64,000 nucleotides of DNA from Marthasterias glacialis (Eukaryota; Echinodermata; Asteroidea; Forcipulatida; Asteriidae), in assembly GCA_911728455.2 (NCBI GenBank), contig OU452231.1:15023838-15087837 (forward strand), given 5' to 3'. The translations under genes were made by a program, and so were the position numbers. Numbering within the stretch: position 1 is the first letter of the stretch; every line of letters begins with the position of its first letter. Below are positions 11,628 to 22,466 of the stretch, in pieces. Under the pieces are notes generated by a model. That model was not told the DNA's origin. It worked only from the letters and a program-made list of their open reading frames with translations, and made no database searches.

Positions 11628-12017
11628 CATTGAGAAATGAATTCAAAAAAACAGAATAGTTTCAACGAATTTGTCTACAATATTATGCTTTTTACCAAAA
11701 AGGGCATTTATGAATGGGAATAAAAGAATGGTGACTCGGTCTTAAATGGCCGTTTAAAACCTTGCAGGATCGCCACTCTTTTATTCCCTTAATAAAATAC
11801 AAGAGATTTTAATTAGGCCTGTGGCCTATCCACAAGACGCACAGCTCAAATATGGTATCCCGCAAAATTGGCATCATTAATCATAGAGCAGCGCAACTGG
11901 TCCCCTCACATTCATTCATATTTATTTAGACACCTTGTTTACTCAAGAGTATATTTTTATAGCAATTTTACCGTTTCTTATCATTGTTGGTGTTCCCATC
12001 CAAGGGTGGATTAATTA

Positions 12018-12356
12018 GGGAATAACAGTGCGAGGACCCGGTCTTCACTGCTTGGTAATGACCGGGGTGGTGGCTGGCCGCTGTTAACGACCAAGCCGGA
12101 GGCGCGGTCGTTAACAGCGGCCAGCCACCACCCAAGGTCATTACCAAGCAGTGAAGACCGGGTCCTCGCACTGTTATTCCCATTAATAAATACCTTTTTA
12201 ACGAAATAAAGGGCTAAAATCGTCCATTTTGTAACTTTTCTTTCTCGGCGATACTTTCTTGTTTTGTTAGCCGGTCTTTATATCGCCGTTAATACACCCC
12301 CACGTGATCACGTTTTGACCAATCAGAATCCACAAACTGTCCTAGGTATTAATTAA
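12018..12356 (+). mobile_element. Hairpin-headed element, copy 4
   Basis: Almost identical to copy 1. The palindrome is again exactly 164 bp (12018-12181) and the tail contains the same GGTCTTTATATCGC and CAATCAGAATCCACAAACTG words. The tail has about 27 extra bases (TTAATACACCCCCACGTGATCA region) that are absent from copy 1. The high identity of two loci 5 kb apart implies recent activity or gene conversion. Confidence 0.75.
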
Positions 12357-12556
12357 TATGCTTTCGAGCAATAGTGACTATCCACTTTTATTAATCCTGG
12401 GCTCGATTTCACAAAGAGCTAAGATTGATCTTAACTGAAAATCAGTCTTAATTGCTAAGCAAAGTGTGATGTCACAACACAAATAACTATGGTAATACTG
12501 ACAACTCATCTATAGATGAATCTGAGTGCTTTGTGAAATCGACCCCAGGCCACCTT

Positions 12557-13660
12557 TATGGTGTTCTATAATGGACACTTAAACGGTGACTTTTTTTCTT
12601 CATGCGGCGACTTTTTTATGCGGCGACTTTTTTTGGCGGCGACTTTTTTTTTGCGGCGACTTTTTTTTTGCGGTTACTTTTTTTTTGGCGGCGACTTTTT
12701 TTTTTGGGCGGCGACTTTTTTTTGGCGGCGACTTTTTTTTTTTACGCGTCGCCTTCCGGGTTGTGATCGTGCTGGGGGGATTCCCCATATCAGGTAAATC
12801 ACGCGCAAGCGCACAACTGATCTACTTCCGTATTGTACTCGACTGGCGGCGCAGCAAATAATATGGACTACACTCGACACGACCCGCCATATGTTTAAAT
12901 ATGTTTAAATATGTTTAATAATGTCTGTCGAGAGACTAAACATTTTTCCGTGCAGCGTGTACAATTACAAAAAGGAGAGTTGTGAACTCGATCTTATTTT
13001 TAGATGTCCTCTTTATCACATTTAATAGTTAATTCTTAAAACGTGAATTTAACGTAGGATAAACAATTCATAGATGTCATGAATGAAAAAGGATATTGTC
13101 TCTCTGGTCGGGAATCAATGGGTTTAAAAGAGTGTAGTCCATATTATTTGCTGCGCCGCCAGTCGAGTACAATACGGATGTAGATCAGTTGTGCGCTTGC
13201 GCGTGACTTACCTGATATGGGGAATCCCCCCAGCACGATCACAACCCGGAAGGCGACGCGTAAAAAAAAAAGTCGCCGCGAAAAAAAAATTGCCGCCAAA
13301 AAAAAAAGTCGCCGCCAAAAAAAAAAGTCGCCGCAAAAAAAAAGTCGACGCAAAAAAAAAGTCGCCGCAAAAAAAAAGTCGCCGCAAAAAAAAAGTCGCC
13401 GCAAAAAAAAAGTCGCCGCAAAAAAAAAAGTCGCCGCAAAAAAAAAGTCGCCGCAAAAAAAAAAATCGCCGCCAAAAAAAAGTCGCCGCAAAAAAAAGTC
13501 GCCGCAAAAAAAAAAATCGCCGCAAAAAAAAAGTTGCCGCAAAAAAAAGTCGCCGCGTAAAAAAAAAGTCGCCGCCCAAAAAAAAAGTCGCCGCCCAAAA
13601 GAAAAGGCGCCACATGAAGAAAAAAAGTCACCGTTTAAGTGTCCATTATAGAACACCATA
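12557..13660. mobile_element. Foldback element with minisatellite arms (TU/FB-like)
   Basis: The two ends are inverted copies (TATGGTGTTCTATAATGG and its complement), and CACCTT stands directly outside both ends (12551-12556, 13661-13666) as a likely target duplication. Each arm has three zones: a ~34 bp outer end; an array of a ~17 bp unit made of GTCGCCGC plus a run of 6-10 A (G/T strand in the left arm); and a ~130 bp inner unique block (ACGCGTCGCCTTCCGGGTTG to AATATGGACTACACTC). The loop is about 255 bp of AT-rich unique DNA. The arrays differ: about 8 units on the left (12590-12745) and about 21 on the right (13261-13625). Long lysine/arginine- or phenylalanine-rich open frames across the array are produced by the repeat and are not genes. 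The plan matches the sea urchin TU and Drosophila FB foldback elements, whose arms also contain short tandem repeats. Confidence 0.85.
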
Positions 13661-13666
13661 CACCTT

Positions 13667-14572
13667 AAAATGGGTTGTCTTGTGTTCTGTATCAAAAATG
13701 TTTCTGTCTCACTGTCTTTCTTGAAGAATTGTTTTTGTCATTTTTAATTCTCTTTACTTATTCTGTTCACATTGTTTATCTTTTCATAAAACTTATTTTA
13801 TAAATGCTTGTATGTTCCATCCTATTGTTTTGATTGGCCGAATAAATGATAATAATAATTCTTCTTTGATTTGTGACCTGCCTAACTGTGCAGTTTATGG
13901 TGACCGTGTAAAAACGAATCATTTGAATTATTATGGCGTCAAAATATTTGCATTTTGCAACGCGAGAACTCATTGACACGTGCATAGGGCGCAAGGGCAC
14001 TCGAATGCATAGGAGCCAGTTTTGGGAGCCAATCACCTTTATTTTTTGGTGATTCCCTTCCAGGGGTTAGAGACGAGAAATATCGATAAGGCGCGCTGCC
14101 CATGCATTGTGGCGAGGTTGCCTTTATTTGCGAGAGAGCAGTTCTTTATATACAGCTCTATGAGCTATAGTCTGTTTCACAGACCCAAAAATCTCCGACT
14201 ATTCTCTTGTGTCAAAATGAATGGCTTCGGTAGTGGCTACGGCCGGAACGCCGAGGATTCCTAGTCTTAAACGTTGTCGTTGCAGCCGACGGCCATAGCC
14301 GTAGCAAAAGTCGCTTGATTCGGCCACGGCCAGTGTTTTTTTAACAAGAGTCGTCAGGGAATCTTTGGTCAGGGAACCAGACTAGAGTGTGGTCGGTCTG
14401 CAGGCCGCGGTAGCCAATGAGAGCAAGGATATAATAATATGCAAATCATCAGCCCTATACCGCGCCAGGAAAAAAGCGTAAATCATATTGGCGGCGGATA
14501 ATACACACACATAGCACACACTGTATACTGCTGAGAGTAGTGCTGTTGTGCATGTCCATGAGCTAACAAAAC
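13667..14572. promoter_or_regulatory. Upstream and probable promoter region of PWWP2
   Basis: No gene is seen. The last ~170 bases before the start codon contain GCCGCGGTAGCCAATGAG (an inverted CCAAT-type word is ATTGG on the other strand) and several CG-containing words (CCGCGCC, GGCGGCGG), unlike the AT-rich surroundings. In-frame TAA at 14564-14566 lies just before the ATG, so the coding region cannot extend upstream without splicing. Around 14220-14340 an imperfect inverted pair (GTAGTGGCTACGGCCGGAAC and CGTAGC/GGCCACGGCC words) suggests another small repeat. The transcription start is not identifiable by eye. Confidence 0.35.
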
Positions 14573-14736
14573 ATGGCCACTGACAGGAAGATGGCGTCAG
14601 GGCAAGAAAATAATGGCCTGAGACCAGGTACTATGATAGCCGTAGAAGTTGAACAAGCTGTCAATAATGTACTTATGGTATGTTTGAGAAGTGGAGGAAA
14701 GGTATACCGCGGGGCCCTAATCGACACGCAGATAGG
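14573..14736 (+). CDS. PWWP2A/B orthologue, coding exon 1
   Basis: This exon encodes the N-terminal 54 residues and two bases of the next codon. The ATG at 14573 is the first in frame after TAA at 14564. The core reads PGTMIAVEVEQ, NNVLMVCLRSGGK and VYRGALID, matching the conserved N-terminal block of PWWP2A/B (a PG-x-x-V start, then a ...F/LR-x-G-x-K...G-x-L-x-D pattern). A strong donor, GG|GTAAGT, follows at 14737. The exon ends in phase 2, exactly what the acceptor at 39612 needs (first base of exon 2 completes a Gly codon, then RFPVG). PWWP2 proteins are nuclear H2A.Z-nucleosome and H3K36me3-associated readers that bind the NuRD deacetylase module in vertebrates. Vertebrate PWWP2A/B have a long acidic or proline-rich leader before this block, and here it is almost absent. 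The assignment was made from this block together with exon 2. Confidence 0.8.
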
Positions 14737-15295
14737 GTAAGTATGTTAAAGTATTTTAAATCCCATCAATGATTGTTGTCTAACGACCTGTCGTTAGACA
14801 TGTTAGGATTGTTAAACCTAGCCCCATACATTGTGCCAATACGCTGGACTACCTCCGCTTCTTGGCCCAACGAACCCTGTCCCCTTAAACCAGACATCAA
14901 CTTTCGAATCCAAACTTACTTTGTTTGGCAAATTTATCTCTCAATAATTGGTCGGTCATTACTTCCAGACATGTCAGACTCAGACATAGCCCCACTTAGA
15001 CCCAGTAACTGGGCTGGGGCGCTGTACTCCTTTTTTGAGATTTTTGACATTATCTGTCGTACCATGGTCGTACTAGTGCCCCAGACTCGATGATGTATGC
15101 GTGATAGTGGGCTAAAAATTATCGATTTGGAGGACCAAAAATGATCGTGAGTACAATTAACTGCATTTTATTTCACCGTAATTTACTTGGAGAAGCCAGT
15201 AGGCGATTTTCAAGCAATTCTGTTGAGTCTTTGTCGCAATTTTGACAATTTTGTAACTGATTCAGAAAAAAAACGCTTCAAAGCACTTCCCAAAT

Positions 15296-17222
15296 TAGTT
15301 GCGATAATCGTCACCCTCCATCCTCCCGACGGTCGGAGACCGGAGGGTTACGAACCAAGACTGATATTATCGATGGTATTGGCAGTTTTGACCAGTTTTT
15401 GCCAGACTCGTGATCAGATTCGTTAGACCCAGTAACTGGGGCGCTGTACTCCTTTTTGGAGATTTTTGACATTATCTGTCGTACTAGCGCCCCAGTCCGT
15501 GGTATATTTGGAAAGTGCTCCGAAGCGGGTTTTTTCTGAAAAAAAATTGTCAAAATTGTGACAAGACTCGACAGAATTGCTTGAAAATCGCGTAATGGCT
15601 TCTCCAAGTATTTACGGTGAAATAAAATGCAGTTAATTGTACTCACGATCTATTTTGTTCCTCCAAATCGATGATTTTTAGCCCACTATCACGCATATAT
15701 AAAATTTGCCATTGAAATCGCCATTTTGAATGTGATACTCAACGACCGTTTCCTTATGTGTATAAACGCTGCAAGGAAGGATTGCGTGTTCGCTGAGCCC
15801 CTAACTTTCATATTGTTTTCCGCGCAGTCAACGCAGGATACCAGGCTGTGTAGTGCCAATGTTCGCTGATGCCCTGACATGCATATTGATTTGCGCAGTC
15901 AACGCAGGATACCAGGCTACACAGCTGGTATCCTGCATTGACTGCGCAAATCGATATGAATGTCAGGGCATCAGCGAACATTGGCGCTACACACAGCCTG
16001 GTATCCTGCGTTGACTGCGCGGAAAACAATATGAAAGTCAGGGCCTCAGCGAACACGCAATCCTTGCAGCGTTTATACACATAAGGAAACAGTCGTTGAG
16101 TATCACATTCAAAATGGCGATTCTAACGGCAAATTTTATATATGCGTGATAGTGGGCAAAAAATCATCGATTTGGAGGAACAAAAATGATCGTGAGTACA
16201 ATTAACTGCATTTTATTTCACCGTAAATACTTGGAGAAGCCAGTAAGCGATTTTCAAGCAATTCTGTCGAGTCTTAGTCGCAATTTTGACAATTTTGTAA
16301 CTGATTCAGAAAAAACCCGCTTCGGAGCACTTTCCAAATATACCACGGACTGGGGCGCTAGTACGACAGATAATGTAAAAAATCTCAAAAAAGGAGTACA
16401 GCGCCCCAGTTACTGGGTCTACAGATTCGTCCTTTTTTTCCACTTTCCAAAATCATGACAGACATTCTAAACACATGGAGTTGATCTTTATTGTATGACA
16501 CTGTCATCTGGAACCCTTAAAACAACATCATGAAAATATTTGGCAGAAAAAACGACAAAAACTTACCAAAAGAACGTCGCACTTGCTTGGCAACAACCAA
16601 TCAGCGTGACCCAACCAAACACGCATCCGGACGAGCCATGGCTGTCGTATGCGTATCGGCCATTCCAGCTTGCAAACTCACCGCCTGTGTATGTAAGCAC
16701 CGATCCCCGGACCGAGTGCGCAGCATGCAGTTTATGTATGAACATCGTGCGTGCACAAACTATACAGCTCGTAGTACCGTGTGCTGCTCCGTACCCCCAC
16801 ACGGCCAAACGCATGGCCGAAACGCATACGACAGCCATGGCTCGTCCGGATGCGTGTTTGGATGGGTCACGTTGATTGGTTTTTGCCCAGCAAGTGCGAC
16901 GTTCAAAATCACTAGTTGGCCCCGCTATGGATTATGGATATATTCTGTCAGTCTTTTGGTAAGTTTTTGTCGTTTTTTCTGCCAAATATTTTCATGATGT
17001 TGTTTTAAGGGTTCCAGATGACGTTGTCATACAATAAAGATCAACACCATGTGTTTAGAATGTCTGTCATGATTTTGGAAAGTGGAAAAAAAGGACGAAT
17101 CTGATCACGAGTCTGGCAAAAACTGGTCAAAACTGCCCATACCATCGATAATATCAGTCTTGGGTCGTAACCCTCCGGTCTCCGACCGTCGGGAGGATGG
17201 AGGGTTACGATTATCGCAACTA
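15296..17222. mobile_element. G-family foldback G, split by F
   Basis: The element runs from TAGTTGCGATAATCG to CGATTATCGCAACTA and is flanked by a perfect 9 bp duplication, TTCCCAAAT (15287-15295, 17223-17231). After removal of F (998 bp plus one 9 bp repeat) about 920 bp remain, almost all inverted repeat: CCAAGACTGATATTAT, TTTTTGCCAGACTCGTGATC, CACTTTCCAAAATCATGACA, GGAACCCTTAAAACAACATC and the GCACTTGCTTGGCAA to GCCATGGCTGTCGTATGCG block each have a partner in the other arm. The centre is near 16765. The open frames across the centre (16530-16997 on both strands) are mirror images of each other and result from the palindrome. Confidence 0.8.
15424..16421. mobile_element. F-family foldback F, intact 998 bp
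   Basis: The inverted ends TAGACCCAGTAACTGGGGCG and complement are flanked by a perfect 9 bp duplication, CAGATTCGT (15415-15423, 16422-16430). The arms of about 490 bp meet with almost no loop near 15922. They include a word shared with F0 and F2 (GATTTTCAAGCAATTC), a GCGTGATAGTGGGC block, and a twice-repeated TGCGCAGTCAACGCAGGATA module within each arm. It encodes nothing recognisable and would need a transposase from elsewhere. The uninterrupted target exists in copy G2 (AGATTCGTCCTTTTTTTCC at 18014), which confirms the insertion. Confidence 0.88.
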
Positions 17223-17322
17223 TTCCCAAATATACCACGGACTGGGGCGCTAGTACGACAGATAATGTCAAAAATCTCAAAAAAGGAGTACAGCGCCCCA
17301 GTTACTGGGTCTAAGCCCCACT

Positions 17323-17893
17323 AGTGTGGCAAGGATTTTTACTTCCCAAAGTACCGGAGGGAAGCTAAGAGGTACGTGGACACATTTAGTTGGTTAAAAT
17401 CAAGTGCCGCACCCGTTAAGTTTCAAAGCGGCGGTTTGTGGGACGAGCTGCACAAAAGATAGGCTTGGACGTGTGGCTAAGGATTCAACCGATGTCAAAA
17501 ATCCTTGCCACACTAGTGGGGCTGACTCAGACAAAGACAGAGTCTGGAGAAGATTTGCGCATGTCTGCCTGTGTGATAAAGTCCTCGGTGTTTGCTGGAA
17601 TTTTCTGTCAAATCTTTGTCCTGGAAGCCCATGCAACGACAGCAGCCATGATGGTTGCTGTTCAGCGCACGGGTCATATTCCTGCACTAGTCTTTATTCC
17701 AGCAGTCTTTTTGCGGCATTTACATTGTCTGTTTGCGTTTGGCGATGGACAACAAACGAATACACACACATAGCGACACAAAAAAGACTAGTGCAGGAAA
17801 ACGACCCGTGCGCTGAACAGCAACCATCATGGCTGCTGTCGTTGACATGGGCTTCCAGCACGAAGATTTGATGGAAAATTCCAGCAAACGCCG
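17323..17893. repeat. Inner palindromic part of element E
   Basis: Two consecutive fold-backs make up the inner part. 17323-17523 pairs GTGTGGCAAGGATTTTT with AAAAATCCTTGCCACACTAG. 17586-17893 pairs CGGTGTTTGCTGGAATTTTC, CGACAGCAGCCATGATGG and CGCACGGGTC... with reverse copies in the second half, around a ~60 bp loop (GTCTGTTTGCGTTTGGCGAT region). No coding evidence. Confidence 0.6.
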
Positions 17894-18785
17894 TTGTTGC
17901 GATTATCGTAACCCTCCATCCTCCTAACATTCGGAGACCGGAGGGTTACGACCCAAGACTGATATTATCCACGTTATGGGCAGTTTTTACCAGTTTTTCC
18001 AGACTCGTGATCAGATTCGTCCTTTTTTTCCACTTTCCAAAATCATGACAGACATTCTAAACACATGGAGTTGATCCTTATTGTATGACAACGTCATCTG
18101 GAACCCTTAAAACAACATCATGAAAATATTTGGCAGAAAAAACAACAAAAACTTACCAAAAGACTGACCGAATGTAGCCATAATCTATAGCAGGGCCAAC
18201 TAGTGATTTTGAACGTCGCACTTGCTTGACTACAACCAATCAGCGTGACCCAACCAAACATGCATCCGGACGAGCCATGGCTGTCGTGTGCGTATCAGCC
18301 ATTCCAGCTTTCAAACTCACCGCTTGTGTGTGTAAGCATTGATCCCCGGACCGTGTGCGCAGCATGCAGGTTATGTATGAACATCGTGCGTGCACAAACT
18401 ATACAGCAAACTCACCGCCTGTGTGTGTAAGCATCGATCCCCCTGGACATTGTACATGTACATTGTACATGTACAATGTATTGTGTACACTTACATGCTA
18501 CACGCACACACAGTCAGCAGTTTGTGTGGCCGTGTGGGGTGCAGAAGCACCATACGGCGGTAGTACGAGCTGTGTAGTTTGTGCATGCACGATGTTCATA
18601 CGCACCTGCATGCTGCGCACATGGTCCGGGGATTGATGCTTACACACGGGCGGTGAGTTTGCAAGCTGGAATGGCCGATACGCTCACGACAGCTATGGCC
18701 CATAACGTGGATCATATCAGTCTTGAGTCGTAACCCTCCGGTCTCCGACCGTCGGGAGGATGGAGGGTTACGATTATCGCAACTA
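17894..18785. mobile_element. G-family foldback G2
   Basis: The left end TTGTTGCGATTATCGTAACC and right end ACGATTATCGCAACTA are flanked by CAAACGCCG (17885-17893) and CAAATGCCG (18786-18794), eight of nine matching. The sequence tracks G over the outer arms, including the uninterrupted site where F entered G. The centre is diverged: it contains a TGTACA-rich stretch (about 18445-18500) and a second copy of the GCATGCAG/CGTGCGTGCAC block. Confidence 0.75.
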
Positions 18786-19197
18786 CAAATGCCGAGGACT
18801 TATCACACAGGCAGACGTAAGTTTGCCAAACAAAGTAAGTCTTGATTCGAAAGTTGATGTCTGGCTTTAGAGGACAGGGTTCGTTGGGCCAAGAAGCGGA
18901 GGGAGTCCAGCGTATTGGCACAATGTATGGGGCTACGTTAGACCTAGTGTAGTAGTGGTAGTAGTACTTATCCCAGTCAGTAGTACTACTAGTACTAGCT
19001 AGACCCAGTAACTGGGGTGCTGTACTCCTTTTTTGAGATTTCGACATTATCGGTTGTACTAGTGCCCCAGTCCGTGATATATTTGGGAATTGTGACAAAG
19101 CGGATTTTTTGTGAATCAGTTATAAAATTGTCAAAATTACAACAAGGACTACAGAATTGCTGGAAAATTGCCTACTGATGTAGTGCTGGACTGCACT

Positions 19198-19278
19198 TTG
19201 CGATAATCGTAACCCTTCATCCTCCCGACGGTCGGAAAAAAAACATCGGGAGGATGGAGGGTTACGATTATCGCAATT
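19198..19278. mobile_element. G-family miniature hairpin, copy G-c
   Basis: GCGATAATCGTAACCCTTCA pairs with GGAGGGTTACGATTATCGC across a short A-rich loop. ACTGCACT stands close to both ends (19190-19197 and 19283-19290), compatible with a decayed 9 bp duplication. It sits within F2. Confidence 0.6.
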
Positions 19279-19610
19279 ACTACTGCACTGGCTTCTCAAG
19301 TGAGTAGACCCAGTAACTAGCATGCATATTAATTTGCGCAGTCAATGCAGGATAGGCCTACCAGCTGTGAAGTTCCATTTACCGAGTGCGCACGCTCTCC
19401 ACTACTATAGCCAAGCCTGTGTGTGTACGGGGGTGGTTGCACTACATAGCTGGTATCCTGCATTGACTGCGCAAATCAATATATGCATATCAGGGCATCA
19501 GCGAACGTTGACACGACACAGCCTGGTATCCTGCATTGACTGTGCGGAAAACAATATGAAAGTCAGGGCCTAAGCAAACACGCAATCCTTGCAGTGTTTA
19601 TGCACATAAG

Positions 19611-22466
19611 CAGGGTTCTCCCCAGGATTTTTCAAAAGTGTGGGGCTTTTATGTCAGACGGGCGCTTTCCCAGGATGCGAGTGCGAAGCCCTTTACGGCG
19701 TAGGGTCAGGGTCCTGCTCAAGGGCCCTGGGAAAATTTGAGGTTTTACATGCTCTCTGCTGCATTCTGGTGTATTCAAAGAGACTCCAGAAGTATTTGAA
19801 AATATTTTTTATCAAATGAAACAATTGGGGAAAAAATTGGCCAGGGGTTCCCCTATAGGTGGTCAACCTGTTACAATGATATATTTTGATTTATTTCAAT
19901 TCATATCTGAAATAAGTTAAATCCTTATTTTCAATGTAAATAAAATAAATCAGAATTCTAATTTTTGCACACATTTTTGTGTAATTTAATTATTATGACA
20001 CTCAAACTTTTCAGGTCTTAACTTTTTCAACTCACTTTCAAGTTTCAGAGCAACTGTTTTAAGACTAGAGTGCAGTAAACTAAACCATAAAACAGATGAC
20101 ACTCCAGTAATTGTTTACAAATGAAAATCAAATAATGTAAAATACAAAGCAGTAGTTTAAATAATAAATAAAACAGAAAAATATATTATACCCCGATGGC
20201 GGAACCCCCCCCCCCCCTCCCGGATACTCGTGAGCCGTACCCCGATCGCGTAATTGGGCTCGTACAATCGGCTATAATTATTGTATGCGCGTTGCGAATG
20301 TGAGGTTGAGCGATCAACATACTTTTTGGGGTCGATCTCGTTTCGCTGGTACCCGTCTTCGTGAGCGGCGCACTTTCTCACTTTGCCCTTCAGAAGGGAA
20401 CCAGTTAGGCTGAGCAGCACTCGCATGTGCACTGTGTTGCTGTTGCACGATCTGATGCAGGATCAACAGACTGAGCATGCATTGACACCGCGATCGTTGT
20501 TGTGAATGTGTTTATCTGTCATGTCTATGTCATCCGCTTTGTGGACTTTTGAAGTGTGATAAATACCAGCTAAGAAGCGCACGCAACTGGTGAGCTGGAG
20601 TGACTTTTATGGGATGAGAAACTATGTTTTTCTCGAACAATTTTGTTTAAAAAAAAAATAATAATAATGATAATAATGGTATTCAAAAATGGGGAGCAGA
20701 TCGGGTGGGAAAAAATGTGATCAGCCTTTTCACCAGCGTATCGGCCAAGAATATTTGCGTATCGGCCCGAAACGCTAGCTTCAGGCTTCGAAATAACCGG
20801 CACTATTCGCGCCTGGTCCCAAATGAAAAGCCCATAGTCCCTCAATTTTTTAACATCTCCGGCGCTAAAAATAACCCCAGGTCCTCGTTCGTCAGGTAGA
20901 TCAAAAAATTTGAAAAATTGTTGTAATAAACGTTCGTCTACACGCTACCCAAAACGGAAAAGATTTTTTTTTTCTTCAAAAACTTCACTCGAAAGTGCCC
21001 CGAAACACAGAGCACTGCGATCACACGATGTAGGTAATGCAGAATACACATGATCTGTGCGCCATGAGCATCGTTTGCAAGAATTTACGGGCTCATAGTC
21101 ATTGTTATCTCGTTATTTGCGTGTTACATTAAATGCTAGAAATATTGAGCGCTAGAGGGCGCTTTCAAAACAGTGCAAAAGAATGGTATATAAGGAGCAC
21201 CCTCTATTGAATTATACTAATGCATTATGACAAAACGCCTTCACTTAAAGGGCCATAAGAGGTTTTTTGTATTGACTATTTTGATGTGTCTGTTATGCAT
21301 TAATACACTTTAATTAAGCCCGAAAATGTGTGCCATTTGATTGCGCAATGATCCATGATGTAGGCTGTGGTAAAACATTTCAAAGACGGCTCTAGTGCTG
21401 AGTGGTCAACAATGCATTGTACGTTATTGTCACACACATGGCCCTGGTCAGCCGTCAGGGTGGGCGGAGCATGGCAACCCCCTAGTTTTAGAAATCGTTA
21501 TTTCTACGATTAATACGCATGTAAAAAATGTGAAAAAAGTAAAGATATACTATAATAGGCATACTTTATTTTTTTAACCAATAAAAAAAAAATAATTCAT
21601 GAGACCTTTGAGACTAGACGGATCTACGCACGCTTGGGACATCGCTGGTGCACAAACTGCTAGACACAGCATTGTCATCTCTGGTGCGCACACAAAAGCT
21701 GTCAAAAGCATGGTCAGTAGAGCAAATTCCCTGTCAATTGCAGCATGATTACGAAAAACTACACAACTTATAGGCTTTATCTAGCTAAAATTATAAAATT
21801 TACGATACCCTGGATGAATGGAAAGAGTATTTAACAGTAAAATGTAAGATCTGTTTTTTGTTTTTGTTTTTTGTTTGTGGGGTGATTGCTCGAAGTCAAA
21901 GTGCTGCAATGAAGTCCTGATGCTTTGACTGCTTCACGTGCCATCATCGTGTAAACTTTTTTTTTAACTCAAAATTTTGTTTTTGAAATGGGCGGTTACA
22001 ACTTACACGTGTAACAGACCGTTTCAGAAACGGTTACAGGTTTACAAATAATTTTGGCCGCCGAAATTGCCAGTAGTATTAGAACTGAATTCAGAGCTAG
22101 CTCGAGCTATAAGTGTTGTCATGGAGCGTTTAGTCTTAAGTATTTTTAAACATAAAGATGTACATTTTATTTGAAAAGTTGAACAATAAATTGAAATTTA
22201 ATTAAACTGATTGGAAACTGATGCATGGTAGGCCCTATTTACGGGCAGGTACTGGGGGGAGGGGGGGAGGGTATCGACAGTAGGCATCCAGTAGTATGTG
22301 AGAAATCAACTTGTATTTTGCAAAATTAAAGTTAAGACAAAGCCCCCGGTAACTTGAGGATAGCCCCTGGGCCCGGCCTTTTTATTCATACCTAGGGGCT
22401 AAAATTAGCCCCAGTATGTCAGGTGCCTATTTCTACCCCTGTAGCTTGTACATTGGGAGAACCCTG
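19611..22466. mobile_element. hAT-like non-autonomous element (2.86 kb)
   Basis: The ends CAGGGTTCTCCC and GGGAGAACCCTG are perfect inverted repeats with the CAGGG start typical of hAT elements. Comparison with the intact F sequence (ACACATAAGGAAACAG at 16077) shows an exact interruption, with CATAAG on the left and CATAAA on the right as the remains of a duplication. The interior includes a C10 run near 20210, a 20720-20900 block with mixed codon-like sequence but no recognisable transposase (no RW-x10-W or DDE blocks seen), and a fragment of another element near 21835-22050. Confidence 0.65.
21835..22050 (-). repeat. Second copy of the left end of hAT-like element B
   Basis: On the minus strand this reads like 30060-30290: GTAACCGTTTCTGAAAC, GATGGCACGTG, AGCACTTTGACTTCGAGCAA, AGATCTTACATTTTACTG and TTCATCCA occur in the same order. 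The match stops at the point where the LINE sequence starts in element B, which suggests that the LINE joined B separately. Confidence 0.65.

Larger units (their letters stand above)
11041..11788 (-). mobile_element. Hairpin-headed element, copy 3 (inverted orientation)
   Basis: A 73 bp palindrome at 11716-11788 (GGGAATAAAAGAATGGTGAC ... ACTCTTTTATTCCC) lies at the right. The tail, read on the minus strand, ends near 11041 in words matching the tail ends of the other copies (TCAGTTT followed by GGGTATTAAATTTTATGAA) and includes CAACCAATAGG. Two unrelated fold-backs (11186-11229 and 11409-11627) lie inside the tail. The left boundary is approximate. Confidence 0.45.
14997..17313. mobile_element. 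F-family foldback F0, split by G
   Basis: Ends TAGACCCAGTAACTGGG and CCCAGTTACTGGGTCTA are inverted copies. The 9 bp AGCCCCACT at 14988-14996 is duplicated exactly at 17314-17322. Its interior left arm (GATAGTGGGCTAAAAATTAT, TTGGAGGACC, AATTAACTGCATTTTATTTC) is the same sequence as the arms of F, and it continues after G as ATACCACGGACTGGGGCGCT. Without G and one duplication copy only about 380 bp remain, so F0 has lost most of one arm. No open frame with coding character. Confidence 0.8.
14811..18945. mobile_element. Element E: outer host of the foldback nest
   Basis: Left arm about 14811-14933 (ACCTAGCCCCATACATTGTG ... CTTACTTTGTTTGGCAAA) is matched in reverse at 18822-18945. After removing the inserted elements F0 and G2 about 900 bp remain. 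Its inner part is also palindromic: the CAGACTCAGACATAGCCCCACT/AGTGTGGCAAGGATTTTT block pairs with 17496-17532, and 17586-17893 folds on itself. Exact ends and target duplication are not clear. The terminal 9-mers differ. Confidence 0.6.

Noticed and set aside
13144..13724. Long Lys/Arg-rich and Phe-rich open frames (130-183 codons) on both strands
   Set aside because: They run along the ~17 bp minisatellite of the foldback element. Periodic sequence without stops gives open frames in several phases, and there is no unique domain or normal composition.
16530..16997. 155-codon frame, with a 111-codon frame and a 91-codon frame opposite
   Set aside because: They span the centre of palindrome G, so the same sequence is read in both directions. 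No domain and no splice context.
17400..17930. Cysteine-rich frames of 95-155 codons, some resembling secreted peptides
   Set aside because: Located in the inner palindromes of element E; mirror-image frames on opposite strands show they arise from the inverted repeat.
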